From positions 1-64,000 of the forward strand of contig DIYH01000040.1 of the NCBI GenBank assembly GCA_002435755.1: a stretch of 64,000 bases of DNA. The letters run 5' to 3'. The stretch is from Flammeovirgaceae bacterium UBA6059 (lineage in GTDB: Bacteria > Bacteroidota > Bacteroidia > Cytophagales > Cyclobacteriaceae). The position numbers were made by a program, and so were the translations under genes. Below, one piece after another: positions 46,226 to 55,666 of this stretch (the first letter of the stretch is position 1; each line of letters begins with the position of its first letter). Under the pieces are notes generated by a model. That model made no database searches and was not told where the DNA came from. It saw nothing but the letters and a program-made list of their open reading frames with translations.

Positions 46226-47677
46226 ATGCTTAATTCGAAGGTTTTTTTGACAGTAGTTGTGGTTTTTTTTGTCGGATTTTTTTTCGGCTGTGAGGAAAAC
46301 GAATCTGAACCTACGGGAGAGTTAAGACTTGTTTTCAGTAGTGACGGCATTAGCGTTGGAAGGGTGCTCAATTTTACTCCTGATAGAGTAGTGATCACCA
46401 TCGAAAATAGTTTGGGTGAGGAAGTCCTTAGCGAGGCTGAAATAGACATTATAGTTTCCGGAGAGCAATTTATTTTGGATCCGATTATTCTACCGGTTGG
46501 GGACTACAAGATAACTGAGTTCTTTGTTCTGAATGGTTCGTCGGAAATGATATATGCTGTTCCGACAGGTCCGTCCATACTCTCAGATCTTGTCAGTTTT
46601 TCACTGCCAATTGATTTCTCTATTGGTGCCAACGAGGTAAGTAACTTTGAAGTGGAGGTCATAGATACTAGTGACGTATCCATCGAAGAGTTGGGCTATT
46701 CTTCAGTTTCATTCACCATTGTGCCCACCATTGACGTATTGGTCAGCCTATTTCGCATTACTAGTGAGAATACAGGGTTTGAGCTAATCGAAGGTAGTGT
46801 TGAGTATTATGGTGATGGCGAGCTGATCACTACCTACGATCTGAAAGATGAGATCACCCAAATCAGAGTTAGGGTAGATTATGATGAAATTGAATTACGA
46901 TTTAATGCTGATGGTTTTGATGAGGTTATAAAGACATTTTCGTCAAACGAACTTGATGAATTCAAAACGCAACCATTGGAAATATTTTTCGATGTTCAGG
47001 ACAATGGTAATTCGAATGTGGACCTGAGCGACGGTTTGTTTGCATATTACCCCTTCAGTGGTAACGCTGACAATTCCGTAAGCAATAATCACAATGGACA
47101 AGTAGTCGGCCCGCTACTTACTGAAGATAGGTTCGGTAACCCTAATTCGGCATATTCTTTCGATGGTCTGGATGACTATATAGATGTAGGTAACAGTGAA
47201 GAGTTTATTCTAGGCAATAATGAAAGCTATTCTATATCAGTTTGGGCTAAACCTCAAGAGAAAGAGATTGTAGAATTAGGGGCAATTGTAACTAAGTATC
47301 TATCACCATCTGATAATCGCTATTTCATATTGGGACACTATGAGAGGCAACTACGATTCGATTTTTGGGACAACTTTAATACAGAGCCTGAACACGGTGA
47401 ATTTGTTTCGGCTACTATCGACTATGATCAATGGATTCATATAGTCATCATTAAGCAAAACAATACTTTAAGGCTGTTTTTAAATGGCAATCAAACTGAT
47501 GAAATCATTCCGACTATTGAGATGAGAGATCTTAGTACGACCGCAAATACAATGATTGGAGCGGTTCATAAAAGCAATGAGCTTTATGATAGAAATTTCT
47601 TAGGCACAATTGACGAGGTGAGATTCTATGAAAAGGCGCTTTCCCAGCAGGAGATTGATGCTTTAGGAGAACTTTGA
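46226..47677 (+). CDS. LamG-domain lipoprotein
   Basis: The protein has 483 residues, with lipobox Cys22 (FFFGC) followed by acidic EENESEP, which favours surface exposure. The first part (about 30-265) contains beta-rich domains resembling DUF4493-like modules with repeated hydrophobic strands. The C-terminal part (about 270-480) is a LamG/concanavalin A-like domain: GLFAYYPFSGNADN, AYSFDGLDDYIDVG, YSISVWAKP, and FLGTIDEVRFYEKALSQQEI. LamG domains bind carbohydrate or protein. It stands alone between unrelated genes. Confidence 0.85.
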   Translation: MLNSKVFLTVVVVFFVGFFFGCEENESEPTGELRLVFSSDGISVGRVLNFTPDRVVITIENSLGEEVLSEAEIDIIVSGEQFILDPIILPVGDYKITEFFVLNGSSEMIYAVPTGPSILSDLVSFSLPIDFSIGANEVSNFEVEVIDTSDVSIEELGYSSVSFTIVPTIDVLVSLFRITSENTGFELIEGSVEYYGDGELITTYDLKDEITQIRVRVDYDEIELRFNADGFDEVIKTFSSNELDEFKTQPLEIFFDVQDNGNSNVDLSDGLFAYYPFSGNADNSVSNNHNGQVVGPLLTEDRFGNPNSAYSFDGLDDYIDVGNSEEFILGNNESYSISVWAKPQEKEIVELGAIVTKYLSPSDNRYFILGHYERQLRFDFWDNFNTEPEHGEFVSATIDYDQWIHIVIIKQNNTLRLFLNGNQTDEIIPTIEMRDLSTTANTMIGAVHKSNELYDRNFLGTIDEVRFYEKALSQQEIDALGEL

Positions 47678-47803
47678 TTTGAATACCGATGACCAGAAAA
47701 GAGGAGCTATGGCTTAATAGTTCTATATCTCTAAATATTTAGACTGAAGAGATACCATACTTGAAAATCAGATGAACGGCTGATACTCCCATGTCGATTT
47801 GTC

Positions 47804-47811
47804 TACCTTTG
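47804..47811 (+). promoter_or_regulatory. TAnnTTTG -7 box for the polyamine genes
   Basis: TACCTTTG exactly matches the Bacteroidota -7 consensus, 26 nt before the ATG at 47838, which leaves room for a short leader. The -33 element is not clear. Confidence 0.4.
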
Positions 47812-47837
47812 CAGTCAGATAAATTGAAACTCAAAAC

Positions 47838-49043
47838 ATGGGAAAAGTCTTGATCATCGGTGCAGGAGGAGTGGCAAGAGTTACAGCTTTCAAATGCGCT
47901 CAATTGCCAGAAGTTTTTGGTGAGTTTATGATGGCAAGTCGCACAAAGTCAAAGTGCGATGCTATAGCTGCGGATATCAAAGCCAAATACGGCCGAGATA
48001 TGGCAACTGCAGCCATTGATGCTGAAGATGTGCCAGCGCTTATCGAGTTGATCAATGATTACAAGCCAGATTTGGTACTCAATTTGGCTTTGCCTTATCA
48101 GGACTTACCTATCATGGATGCCTGTTTGGCTACCAAAACCAACTATCTGGATACAGCTAATTATGAGCCCAAGGATGAAGCCAAGTTTGAATATAGCTGG
48201 CAATGGGCATATCAGCAGAAGTTTCAGGATGCTGGCATCCTAGCTGTACTTGGTTGTGGCTTTGATCCAGGAGTGACGGGCGTATTTACCTCCTACGCCG
48301 CAAAACATCACTTCGATAAGATGCATTACCTGGACATTGTCGATTGTAATGCTGGGGATCATGGCAAAGCGTTCGCCACCAACTTCAATCCTGAGATCAA
48401 CATTCGTGAGGTAACGCAAAAAGGCAAATTCTGGGAAGAAGGTGGATGGAAATATACCGAGCCACATGAGATCAAGAAGATGCTCAACTATCCGAATATC
48501 GGCCCGAGACCTTCATATCTTATTTATCACGAAGAGTTAGAGTCCCTAACTAAAAATTATCCAAGCCTAAAACGAGCTCGCTTTTGGATGACTTTTGGGG
48601 ATGAATACCTAACCCACCTTCGAGTCATTCAGAATATAGGCATGGCCTCTATTCAGCCAATCAATTATGAAGGCAAAGAGATTGTGCCATTGCAATTCCT
48701 CAAAGCGGTGCTTCCTAATCCTGGAGAGCTAGGAGAAAACTATGAAGGAGAGACTTCCATCGGCTGTAGAATACGCGGCGTAAAGGATGGATCCGAGCGT
48801 ACCTACTATGTCTACAATAATTGTCAGCATCAATCAGCTTATGATGAAACTGGGGCCCAGGGTGTCTCATATACCACAGGCGTACCCGCAATGATCGGAG
48901 CAATGATGGTACTCAAAGGAGAATGGTCAGGCACAGGTGTCAAGAACGTAGAAGAGTTCAATCCCGACCCATTCATGGAGATGCTTAATGTACATGGATT
49001 AGTATGGCATGAACTTCACGATGTGGACTTGGAGATGGACTAA
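47838..49043 (+). CDS. Carboxynorspermidine dehydrogenase (saccharopine-dehydrogenase family)
   Basis: The protein has 401 residues. The N-terminal Rossmann motif VLIIGAGGVARVTAFKC, then LALPYQDLPIMDACL, GCGFDPGVTGVF and DCNAGDHG identify the carboxy(nor)spermidine dehydrogenase group rather than lysine-pathway saccharopine dehydrogenases. It condenses aspartate beta-semialdehyde with putrescine or diaminopropane using NADPH, giving carboxyspermidine or carboxynorspermidine. The next gene encodes the decarboxylase of the same pathway, which supports the call strongly. Confidence 0.92.
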   Translation: MGKVLIIGAGGVARVTAFKCAQLPEVFGEFMMASRTKSKCDAIAADIKAKYGRDMATAAIDAEDVPALIELINDYKPDLVLNLALPYQDLPIMDACLATKTNYLDTANYEPKDEAKFEYSWQWAYQQKFQDAGILAVLGCGFDPGVTGVFTSYAAKHHFDKMHYLDIVDCNAGDHGKAFATNFNPEINIREVTQKGKFWEEGGWKYTEPHEIKKMLNYPNIGPRPSYLIYHEELESLTKNYPSLKRARFWMTFGDEYLTHLRVIQNIGMASIQPINYEGKEIVPLQFLKAVLPNPGELGENYEGETSIGCRIRGVKDGSERTYYVYNNCQHQSAYDETGAQGVSYTTGVPAMIGAMMVLKGEWSGTGVKNVEEFNPDPFMEMLNVHGLVWHELHDVDLEMD

Positions 49044-49128
49044 TCTCAATTGATAATTGACAATTGAAGATTTACAATTTTGACTGATTTACAATATCAA
49101 TTTTCCATTCTCGATTGTCGATTCAGAT
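49044..49128. repeat. Short CAATT/ACAATT repeats between the two polyamine genes
   Basis: This 85-nt spacer holds several related A/T-rich words in both orientations (CAATTGATAATTGACAATTG, then TTTACAATTTT, TTTACAATATCAATT, CGATTGTCGATT). They can form alternative short hairpins. It resembles the small intergenic repeats seen in some Bacteroidota, but family membership cannot be checked here. Confidence 0.35.
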
Positions 49129-50268
49129 ATGGTTGACTACGCTCAAATCCCATCCGCATGCTATGTGTTGGAAGAAGCCAAGCTTCGGAAGAACCTGGAA
49201 CTTATGGCGCATGTCCAAAAGGAAGCTGGAGTTGATATTATCCTGGCTTTCAAGGGATTTGCCATGTGGGGAGCATTCCCAATGGTCAAACAATACCTAA
49301 AGGGTGCTACAGCTAGTTCGCTCAATGAAGCGAAACTCTGTCATGAGGAGATGGGTTCTCTCGCACATACCTACTGTGTTGCCTATTGGGAAAACGAGCT
49401 TGAGGATATCGCCAAGCTGAGTAGCCACCTCACTTTCAATTCATTGTCACAGATAGAGCGGCTGGGCAGCAAGGCCAAACGGTATAATCCAGATTTATCC
49501 ATTGGCATCAGGGTCAATCCTGAGCAGTCTGATGTAACCACGGATCTTTACAACCCATCATCACCTAAGAGCAGGTTAGGCATGACTTCAGCACATTTTG
49601 GTGATCACCTACCGGAATATGTAGATGGCCTACATTTTCATGTACTGTGTGAGTCTACCTCCCACGCACTGGAGGAGGTGCTAAAGTCAATGGAAGAGAA
49701 GTTTGCTCCTCAACTCAAAGAAGCTGAATGGGTTAACATGGGTGGTGGACATTTGATGACCAGGGAAGGTTATGATGTCGGTCATTTGATCAAAATACTC
49801 AAGGCTTTTAAAGAGAAATGGCAAGTTGATATCATCCTGGAACCTGGAAGTGCAGCTGCCTGGCAAACCGGTGATTTGGTGACTACCGTGCTTGATATTG
49901 TCGAGAATGGAGGAGTCAGCACAGCTATCATTGATGCTTCATTTACCTGTCATATGCCTGATTGTCTGGAGATGCCTTATCGACCAACAATAATAGGAGC
50001 GGGTGCTAAGGTCATTCCTGGTAAGCATCACTATCGAATCGGTGGCTTGAGCTGCCTGGCCGGAGATTTTATGGAGGAATACTCATTTGATCAACCGCTT
50101 CAAATAGGTGACCAAATCATATTCGAAGATATGATCCATTATACTATGGTCAAGACGAGCACCTTCAACGGTGTACCGCATCCATCCATTGGGATTTGGC
50201 GAGAAGATGGTCGCTTTGATCTTCTGCGCTCATTCGGGTACGAAGACTACAAGGGAAAGCTCTCATAG
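49129..50268 (+). CDS. nspC: Carboxynorspermidine decarboxylase
   Basis: The protein has 379 residues. The alanine-racemase-like fold of group IV decarboxylases is visible: K42 in LAFKGFAMW should bind PLP, ASSLNEAKLC follows, GLHFHVLCES and MGGGH lie in the barrel, and EPGSAAAWQTGDL and the Cys-containing FTCHMPDCLEMPY match NspC. It decarboxylates carboxynorspermidine or carboxyspermidine to norspermidine or spermidine. It follows the dehydrogenase by 85 nt, and both probably form one operon. Confidence 0.95.
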   Translation: MVDYAQIPSACYVLEEAKLRKNLELMAHVQKEAGVDIILAFKGFAMWGAFPMVKQYLKGATASSLNEAKLCHEEMGSLAHTYCVAYWENELEDIAKLSSHLTFNSLSQIERLGSKAKRYNPDLSIGIRVNPEQSDVTTDLYNPSSPKSRLGMTSAHFGDHLPEYVDGLHFHVLCESTSHALEEVLKSMEEKFAPQLKEAEWVNMGGGHLMTREGYDVGHLIKILKAFKEKWQVDIILEPGSAAAWQTGDLVTTVLDIVENGGVSTAIIDASFTCHMPDCLEMPYRPTIIGAGAKVIPGKHHYRIGGLSCLAGDFMEEYSFDQPLQIGDQIIFEDMIHYTMVKTSTFNGVPHPSIGIWREDGRFDLLRSFGYEDYKGKLS

Positions 50269-50367
50269 TCACGGTATAACCTTTTTTCATCGGTGGCATA
50301 ATTACCTGTCTGGTGTATTTCTAAGGCCTTTTTTGGCTATTTTACAGGCTAATAAAACCAAACCGAT

Positions 50368-51660
50368 ATGAAGAAAATAACCAGTCTCTTGACGCTGGTG
50401 TGTGTGGCATTTATTGCGGTAGCACAGGAAGACGTCAATGTAGAAATTCAAAAGACTTACAAGAATGAAATTGCCAAATTGATGAAGAATAAGGATCTCG
50501 TCAAGGCAATGGATTTGATTAAGGAACAAGATGATCAGACGATTGCTGATCTGATTACTTTGACTGAAATCGAAGCGCCTCCATTTAAGGAAGATAAGCG
50601 TGCATTGAAGTTTAAGGAGATGATTGAGGCGGCTGGTGCTGACTCAGTATGGATCGATGGAGAGGGCAATGTCTTAGGATTGAGAAAAGGCACCAAGCGG
50701 GAGAAGGTAGTGGCACTAGATGCCCACTTGGATACGGTGTTTCCGGAAGGCATAGATGTAAAGGTTCGCAATGAAGGCGATACGCTCCGTGCGCCAGGTA
50801 TTGGTGATGATACGCGTGGATTGAGTATGGTAGTTGCTGTCCTGCGAGCGATGGAGGATTTGAGTATTGAGACAGAACATGACGTGCTTTTCATTGGCAC
50901 AGTAGGTGAGGAAGGACCTGGAGATTTGCGAGGGGTAAAATATCTGTTTAGTGAAAATGGTCCTAAGATTGACAGCTGGATATCCATTGATGGCGGTGAT
51001 ATTGGTCGTGTCAATACGATGGGACTGGGATCGATTAGATATCGCGTAAAATTCTTAGGACCAGGTGGTCACTCATGGGGTGCATTTGGCTTGGCCAATC
51101 CACACCACGCTTTGGGAACTGCCATTCACTATTTCGTCCAGGCGGCCGATGAATATACCAAGGAAGGACCCAAGACTAGTTATAATGTAGGCATAATTGG
51201 CGGAGGTACTTCCGTCAATTCCATACCGTTCGCATCTTTTATGGATATAGACATGCGCTCGATCAAGCCGGAGCGACTTGAGGACATGGATAAGATTCTT
51301 CGCGAAGCTGTTGGCAAGGCGATAGATGAGCAGAACGCCATCAAGCGCAGAGGGAGACCGATGCGTGCAGAATTTGAAATGATCGGTAACCGTCCATCAG
51401 GTGAAGGTGATCCTAATACTCCGCTGATTCAAAGGGCACTAGCGGCCACAGAGGCGTTTGGTGCTGAGCCGAGAATCACAAGAGGTTCTACTAATTCTAA
51501 TACACCCATTTCAAAAGGTATTCCAGCTGTGACTATCGGTCGTGGAGGTAAGGCTTTTGGGGCTCACTCCCTAGCGGAATGGTTCTACAACGATGAAGGC
51601 TGGAAAGCCACTCAGCTGGCGATGCTTATATTAGTGGCTGAAAGTGGACTCGCTAAATAA
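50368..51660 (+). CDS. Exported M20-family zinc peptidase
   Basis: The protein has 430 residues, with a signal peptide (about 1-19, FIAVAQ). The M20 pattern is complete: H120 in ALDAHLDTVFPEG with D122 beside it, D147/D148 in GIGDDTRG, the general base E181 in TVGEEGPGDLRG, and a dimerization insert near 225-335. The family includes PepT-like aminopeptidases and amidohydrolases. Location outside the cytoplasm suggests turnover of peptides for nutrition or recycling. The stop codon is immediately followed by the ATG of the next gene, so the two are co-translated. Confidence 0.9.
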   Translation: MKKITSLLTLVCVAFIAVAQEDVNVEIQKTYKNEIAKLMKNKDLVKAMDLIKEQDDQTIADLITLTEIEAPPFKEDKRALKFKEMIEAAGADSVWIDGEGNVLGLRKGTKREKVVALDAHLDTVFPEGIDVKVRNEGDTLRAPGIGDDTRGLSMVVAVLRAMEDLSIETEHDVLFIGTVGEEGPGDLRGVKYLFSENGPKIDSWISIDGGDIGRVNTMGLGSIRYRVKFLGPGGHSWGAFGLANPHHALGTAIHYFVQAADEYTKEGPKTSYNVGIIGGGTSVNSIPFASFMDIDMRSIKPERLEDMDKILREAVGKAIDEQNAIKRRGRPMRAEFEMIGNRPSGEGDPNTPLIQRALAATEAFGAEPRITRGSTNSNTPISKGIPAVTIGRGGKAFGAHSLAEWFYNDEGWKATQLAMLILVAESGLAK

Positions 51661-53322
51661 ATGAACAAAGAAGAGCTTCTAAAAAGAGTATATCCTGAAA
51701 AAGAAATCCCCTTCATTCTGGAGGGGATTTCTTCTTTAATGGAAAAGTATCAAGGCCTAATTGATACAAGGCCTAAAGCCTTATCAGAAAAGGACGTGAT
51801 GCTGATTACTTATGGCGATCAGGTACAGTCAGAGGGCGAAGAGCCTCTAACCACGCTGAAGGCATTTCTGAATCAGCATCTTTCCGAGATCATAAATTCT
51901 GTTCATATACTTCCATTTTATCCATATACCTCGGATGATGGGTTTTCAGTTACAGACTATAAGCAGGTCAATTCAGATCTGGGAGAGTGGGGGCATATAG
52001 AATCCATCTCCTCTGACTATGAGGTGATGTTTGATGCTGTGATCAACCATATTTCTAGTCAGAGCGGTTGGCTTAAAGGTTATCTGTCGGATGACCCTGA
52101 ATATGCGGACTACTTTATCAATCTACCTCCAGACATGGACTTATCGCAGGTTACGCGCCCGAGGGTATCTCCTTTGCTCACACCTTTCAAAGCTGATTCA
52201 GGAGAAGAAAGGAATCTTTGGTCAACCTTCAGTGCAGACCAGCTTGACATCAATTATGAAAATCCAAAAGTACTATTGGTGATTCTTGATGTTTTGCTTT
52301 TCTACGCGTCTAAAGGTGCAAGATTAATTCGCCTGGATGCGATAGGCTTCATGTGGAAGAAGCTGGGCACCACTTGTATTCATCTGGAGGAGACGCATTT
52401 ACTTATACAACTAATGCGGAAAGTCCTCCATGAAGCTGGAAGCAATGCCTTGTTGGTCACAGAAACCAATGTTCCACATATCGAGAATATCAGCTACTTC
52501 GGTGATGGACGTAACGAGGCGCACATGGTGTATAATTTCACACTTCCACCACTTCTAGCGTATAGTATTCTGAAACAGGACAGTAGAGTGTTTGTGAATT
52601 GGGCTACCTCACTTAAAAAACCGTCTGAGGAGGCCTGCTTTTTCAACTTTTTAGCCAGTCATGACGGTGTTGGTGTTAGACCATTGACAGGTATCCTACC
52701 GGAAAGGGAAGTACAATTTCTGGCAGACAAAGCTGTAGAACACGGAGGAAGGGTGTCCTACAAAGCCAATCCTGATGGTAGTCAATCACCATATGAGCTC
52801 AACTGTGTTTATTTCAACCTTCTCTCGAATGCCAGAGAACCTTTGGAGCAAAGGGTTAATAAGATGCTACTGGCACATGGCATACTTTTGACTATGTCAG
52901 GAGTGCCAGGAATCTATTTTCACTCACTCGTCGGTAGTCAGAACAATGTAGTAGGGATGAAGCGTACTGGTAAAAACCGCACCATCAATCGGGAGAAGCT
53001 GGATCAGGCAACACTTAATGCTGATCTGGATGACCCTAGCTCATTAAGATACCAGATATTTACGAGAATGAAACAGCTTATAGAAGCAAGGATCAACGAG
53101 CCTTGTTTTCATCCCTATGCTAGTTTTGAGATATCCTCAATTGGCGACACTTCATTCATGATATCAAGATCATGGAAGGGTCGTAAGCTGAAGGGTGTAT
53201 TTAACCCTTCAGATCAACCTTTTAACTCTGCCGGCTTAGTTGGAGAAAAAGCAAGGATATTAATTGGTGATAGTAATAGAGTAATTAAGCCCTTTGGGTT
53301 TGCTTGGTTATTGGAGCAATGA
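51661..53322 (+). CDS. GH13_18 sugar phosphorylase (glucosylglycerate phosphorylase-like)
   Basis: The protein has 553 residues and no signal peptide, so it is cytoplasmic. The GH13 catalytic set is present: nucleophile D226 in IRLDAIGFMWK, acid/base E268 in LVTETNVPH, and the SHDGVGVRP motif. The sequence around the nucleophile (IGFMWKKLGTTCIHLEETH) resembles glucosylglycerate and related phosphorylases more than sucrose phosphorylase. The reaction would split an alpha-glucoside with phosphate to glucose 1-phosphate. It begins directly after the M20 peptidase stop codon. The acceptor cannot be read from the sequence. Confidence 0.85.
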   Translation: MNKEELLKRVYPEKEIPFILEGISSLMEKYQGLIDTRPKALSEKDVMLITYGDQVQSEGEEPLTTLKAFLNQHLSEIINSVHILPFYPYTSDDGFSVTDYKQVNSDLGEWGHIESISSDYEVMFDAVINHISSQSGWLKGYLSDDPEYADYFINLPPDMDLSQVTRPRVSPLLTPFKADSGEERNLWSTFSADQLDINYENPKVLLVILDVLLFYASKGARLIRLDAIGFMWKKLGTTCIHLEETHLLIQLMRKVLHEAGSNALLVTETNVPHIENISYFGDGRNEAHMVYNFTLPPLLAYSILKQDSRVFVNWATSLKKPSEEACFFNFLASHDGVGVRPLTGILPEREVQFLADKAVEHGGRVSYKANPDGSQSPYELNCVYFNLLSNAREPLEQRVNKMLLAHGILLTMSGVPGIYFHSLVGSQNNVVGMKRTGKNRTINREKLDQATLNADLDDPSSLRYQIFTRMKQLIEARINEPCFHPYASFEISSIGDTSFMISRSWKGRKLKGVFNPSDQPFNSAGLVGEKARILIGDSNRVIKPFGFAWLLEQ

Positions 53323-53326
53323 GTAG

Positions 53327-53361
53327 TGCTCGATAGGCGCCTAATATTAGTCTATCGAGCA
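53327..53361. terminator. Bidirectional hairpin between convergent genes
   Basis: Arms 53327-53336 (TGCTCGATAG) and 53352-53361 (CTATCGAGCA) are a perfect 10-bp inverted repeat with a 15-nt loop that itself contains the palindrome CTAATATTAG. It lies in the 47-nt gap between the phosphorylase and creD stop codons. No T-tract follows on either side. Confidence 0.6.
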
Positions 53362-53369
53362 TCACAGGA

Positions 53370-54704
53370 TTAAGATTTACTCAAACCATACCAATCAACA
53401 CGCCTCGTAGAATACATCGTGCTAGCAAGAATAATGGCCAGCCCTAGACTTCCTATGAGAAGTGCATAATCGGCTAATTGTAGCGTAACAAATAGGAAGC
53501 TATATATCCCAATCAAAGCAAACAGTAGGAGTAGAGAATACCTCTTAAGTTTGAATACACTTATTGAATACAGTGTAATCATAGTTGTAATTCCCAAAGT
53601 CGAAATTCCGAAGGCAAAGGTGAAGTTCGAATGCTCACTAATTGAAACTAAAAGAACATAAAACAAGCATAGAGCTAATCCCACCATAGCATACTGAAGT
53701 GGATGTATCCTTCCTTTTCCGAGTACCTCAACTAAAAAGAATATGAGGAATGTTAAAGAAATGGTCATAATGGCATACTTAGCTGAACGGGTGGATTTTT
53801 GATAGTCCCCAAGCGGTAGCATTAGGTTAACTCCAAACGAGGCATTATGTAACTCATCAACTCTGTCATTACCTATCCATGATTGTGAGAAATTTCTATT
53901 AAGTTCCAAAATGTTCCAACTTGCCTGGAAACCATTGCTGCTAACATCTCTCGAATCTGGAAGAAACGACCCCTCAAAACTTGGTGTAGTCCATGATGAT
54001 TCTACATTTACTTGGGTCGTTTTACCTATCGGAATAAATGAAAGGTTCTTACTTCCTTGGAGATTCATATCTAGTTTGAAATCAACTGACTTAGATTGGA
54101 ATGCTTCGTCATCCGGCAATTTGACCGTAATGCCTGATTTAATGATCGAAGGGATATTTGATCCTGGTTCGACGCTTAGATCTTTGGAATCCCACACAAC
54201 ACGCACCTGATTTTGAACCCCTCTTAGATCACTTATGCCTATAGTCAAAAAAGCCTCACTAAACATTATCTCTGTAAGGTTAGGTTTGTGGTTTTTTTGA
54301 GGGATTGAGAAAGAACCTGTAACACTCAATTCTGAGTTATATACCACTACTTGATAAATACCTCTTCTCAGGTTTTCTGGGTTGATATTACCAGAAATGT
54401 TGAGTTGATCAGGAAGTATATTCCAATACTTAGTTGTTGTAATGGTTTTTTCACCACTCTTGTGTTCATACTTAAGTGGAATAGTCAATATTGGACCATT
54501 AAAACATTGTCTGTTTGCCCACTTAGAGCTTACTTCTTCTATAGTATTGTTATTCAAAACCTCTCGTTCATCAATAATTGATTCGATCATTGACATTGGT
54601 ATTAAAAGGACTAGTATCAGAATGGTAATCGTTATCAGTTTTACCATAACCGAGTTCTTGTAAAGATGACTTATGCTTTGTGTCGATTCTGTTTGCTGTT
54701 TCAT
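53370..54704 (-). CDS. creD: CreD-family inner membrane protein
   Basis: The protein has 444 residues. A first membrane helix (about 21-42, LITITILILVLLIPM) is followed by a large extracytoplasmic domain and a bundle of about five to six helices from residue 305. Motifs typical of CreD are MIESIIDER after helix 1, WANRQCFNGPILTIP, and VLGKGRIHPLQYAMVGLALCLFY. The function is linked to envelope integrity and colicin tolerance in other bacteria; the mechanism is unknown. Upstream lies a palindrome shared with the first gene of the operon, so it likely has its own promoter controlled by the winged-helix regulator. Confidence 0.93.
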   Translation of the reverse strand: MKQQTESTQSISHLYKNSVMVKLITITILILVLLIPMSMIESIIDEREVLNNNTIEEVSSKWANRQCFNGPILTIPLKYEHKSGEKTITTTKYWNILPDQLNISGNINPENLRRGIYQVVVYNSELSVTGSFSIPQKNHKPNLTEIMFSEAFLTIGISDLRGVQNQVRVVWDSKDLSVEPGSNIPSIIKSGITVKLPDDEAFQSKSVDFKLDMNLQGSKNLSFIPIGKTTQVNVESSWTTPSFEGSFLPDSRDVSSNGFQASWNILELNRNFSQSWIGNDRVDELHNASFGVNLMLPLGDYQKSTRSAKYAIMTISLTFLIFFLVEVLGKGRIHPLQYAMVGLALCLFYVLLVSISEHSNFTFAFGISTLGITTMITLYSISVFKLKRYSLLLLFALIGIYSFLFVTLQLADYALLIGSLGLAIILASTMYSTRRVDWYGLSKS

Positions 54705-54722
54705 ATCATAGGGTTTAAAAGT

Positions 54723-54739
54723 ACTTTGTATTTCAAAGT
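54723..54739. promoter_or_regulatory. Candidate operator upstream of creD (ACTTTG-N5-CAAAGT)
   Basis: This is a perfect 6-bp inverted repeat with a 5-nt spacer, 18 nt before the creD start codon. The same palindrome, with matching flanks (AAGT before, GAA after), occurs at 55667-55683 upstream of the operon's first gene. A homodimeric winged-helix protein encoded between the two sites is the natural candidate to bind it. Confidence 0.6.
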
Positions 54740-54754
54740 GAAATGATAAATTTT

Positions 54755-55045
54755 TTAGCCTAATAGCCTTTCGATTGCTTTTATGTGCTTTCTAAATGCA
54801 ACTTGACCTTCTACTGTTACTGAGTATTTAGTATTTGGCTTTCTTCCAAGAAAGTCTTTCTTAAAAGTGATATACCCTTTGCGTTCCAGGGATTTTAGAT
54901 GACTTGCTAAGTTGCCGTCGGTAACTTCAAGAATCTCCTTCAGCCTATTAAAGTCGACATATTTATTGACGATCAAAGCAGACATAATTCCCAATCTTAC
55001 TTTGTTCTCAAAAGCCTTGTCTAATTCTTTGAGAATATCTTTCAC
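54755..55045 (-). CDS. Winged-helix transcriptional regulator (PF13601 type)
   Basis: The protein has 96 residues from the GTG at 55045, which overlaps the upstream stop codon as GTGA; a longer frame exists, but it would run through the end of the neighbour. The pattern RLGIMSALIVNKYVDFNRLKEIL, VTDGNLASHLKSLERKGYI and TKYSVTVEGQVAFRKHI is that of small winged-helix regulators found beside creD in Bacteroidota. It probably dimerises and represses its own operon through the paired ACTTTG-N5-CAAAGT sites. Confidence 0.88.
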   Translation of the reverse strand: MKDILKELDKAFENKVRLGIMSALIVNKYVDFNRLKEILEVTDGNLASHLKSLERKGYITFKKDFLGRKPNTKYSVTVEGQVAFRKHIKAIERLLG

Positions 55046-55659
55046 TGGTTGTATCTGTAATGCATGATGATACCGTATAGAATATGAAATATTCCAAAAC
55101 CGATGGCCCAAAATAACAGCCCGAAACCAATATAGTATGCGGCCAGCAGTCCCAAGAAAACCTGAATTAAGCCAAGACTCTTGATCTCTCCGAGAGTATA
55201 GTGACTTGCGTTAATTAAGGCTAAGCCGTAAAACACAAGAGTAAGTGGAGCTATGATTCCTACATGCCCATGGAAAAGCAGCAATAAACACAACAATCCA
55301 CCTGTGATCAAAGGAATAAGTAAGCTGACCAAGAGCCTTTTAACTTGTTCATCCCAAACCTCTTGGTTTCTCTTTTTTGATTCCTTGATAGTAAAGAACA
55401 GGCCTGAAATTACAGCACAAACAATAGTTATGAAAGCGATAGTAAGTAGATCGAAAATTGTGTTTGATGAGATTTCAACAATTCTGTAGCCAATTTCAGT
55501 CTGATGAGCGTATACGCGATTGTAAGCTGCATACGCTCCCAACAAGGCAAAAGTACCAGCGAAGATTCCAGAAAGACCACTTAGTGAAATGAATCGAGAA
55601 GTTCTATTCATGATCTTTTTGATATCCTGCAGATCAGAGAGGTATTTTTCGTTATTCAT
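55042..55659 (-). CDS. Membrane protein of the creD/winged-helix operon
   Basis: The protein has 205 residues from the ATG at 55659. About five hydrophobic segments follow a short N-terminal stretch, near 27-47, 68-90, 110-125, 130-150 and 160-195. The N-terminus YLSDLQDIKKIMNRTSRFISLSGLSGIFAG is typical of proteins in this operon type. No function is known to me. The stop overlaps the regulator start by four bases. Confidence 0.85.
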   Translation of the reverse strand: MNNEKYLSDLQDIKKIMNRTSRFISLSGLSGIFAGTFALLGAYAAYNRVYAHQTEIGYRIVEISSNTIFDLLTIAFITIVCAVISGLFFTIKESKKRNQEVWDEQVKRLLVSLLIPLITGGLLCLLLLFHGHVGIIAPLTLVFYGLALINASHYTLGEIKSLGLIQVFLGLLAAYYIGFGLLFWAIGFGIFHILYGIIMHYRYNQ

Positions 55660-55666
55660 AGAAAGT

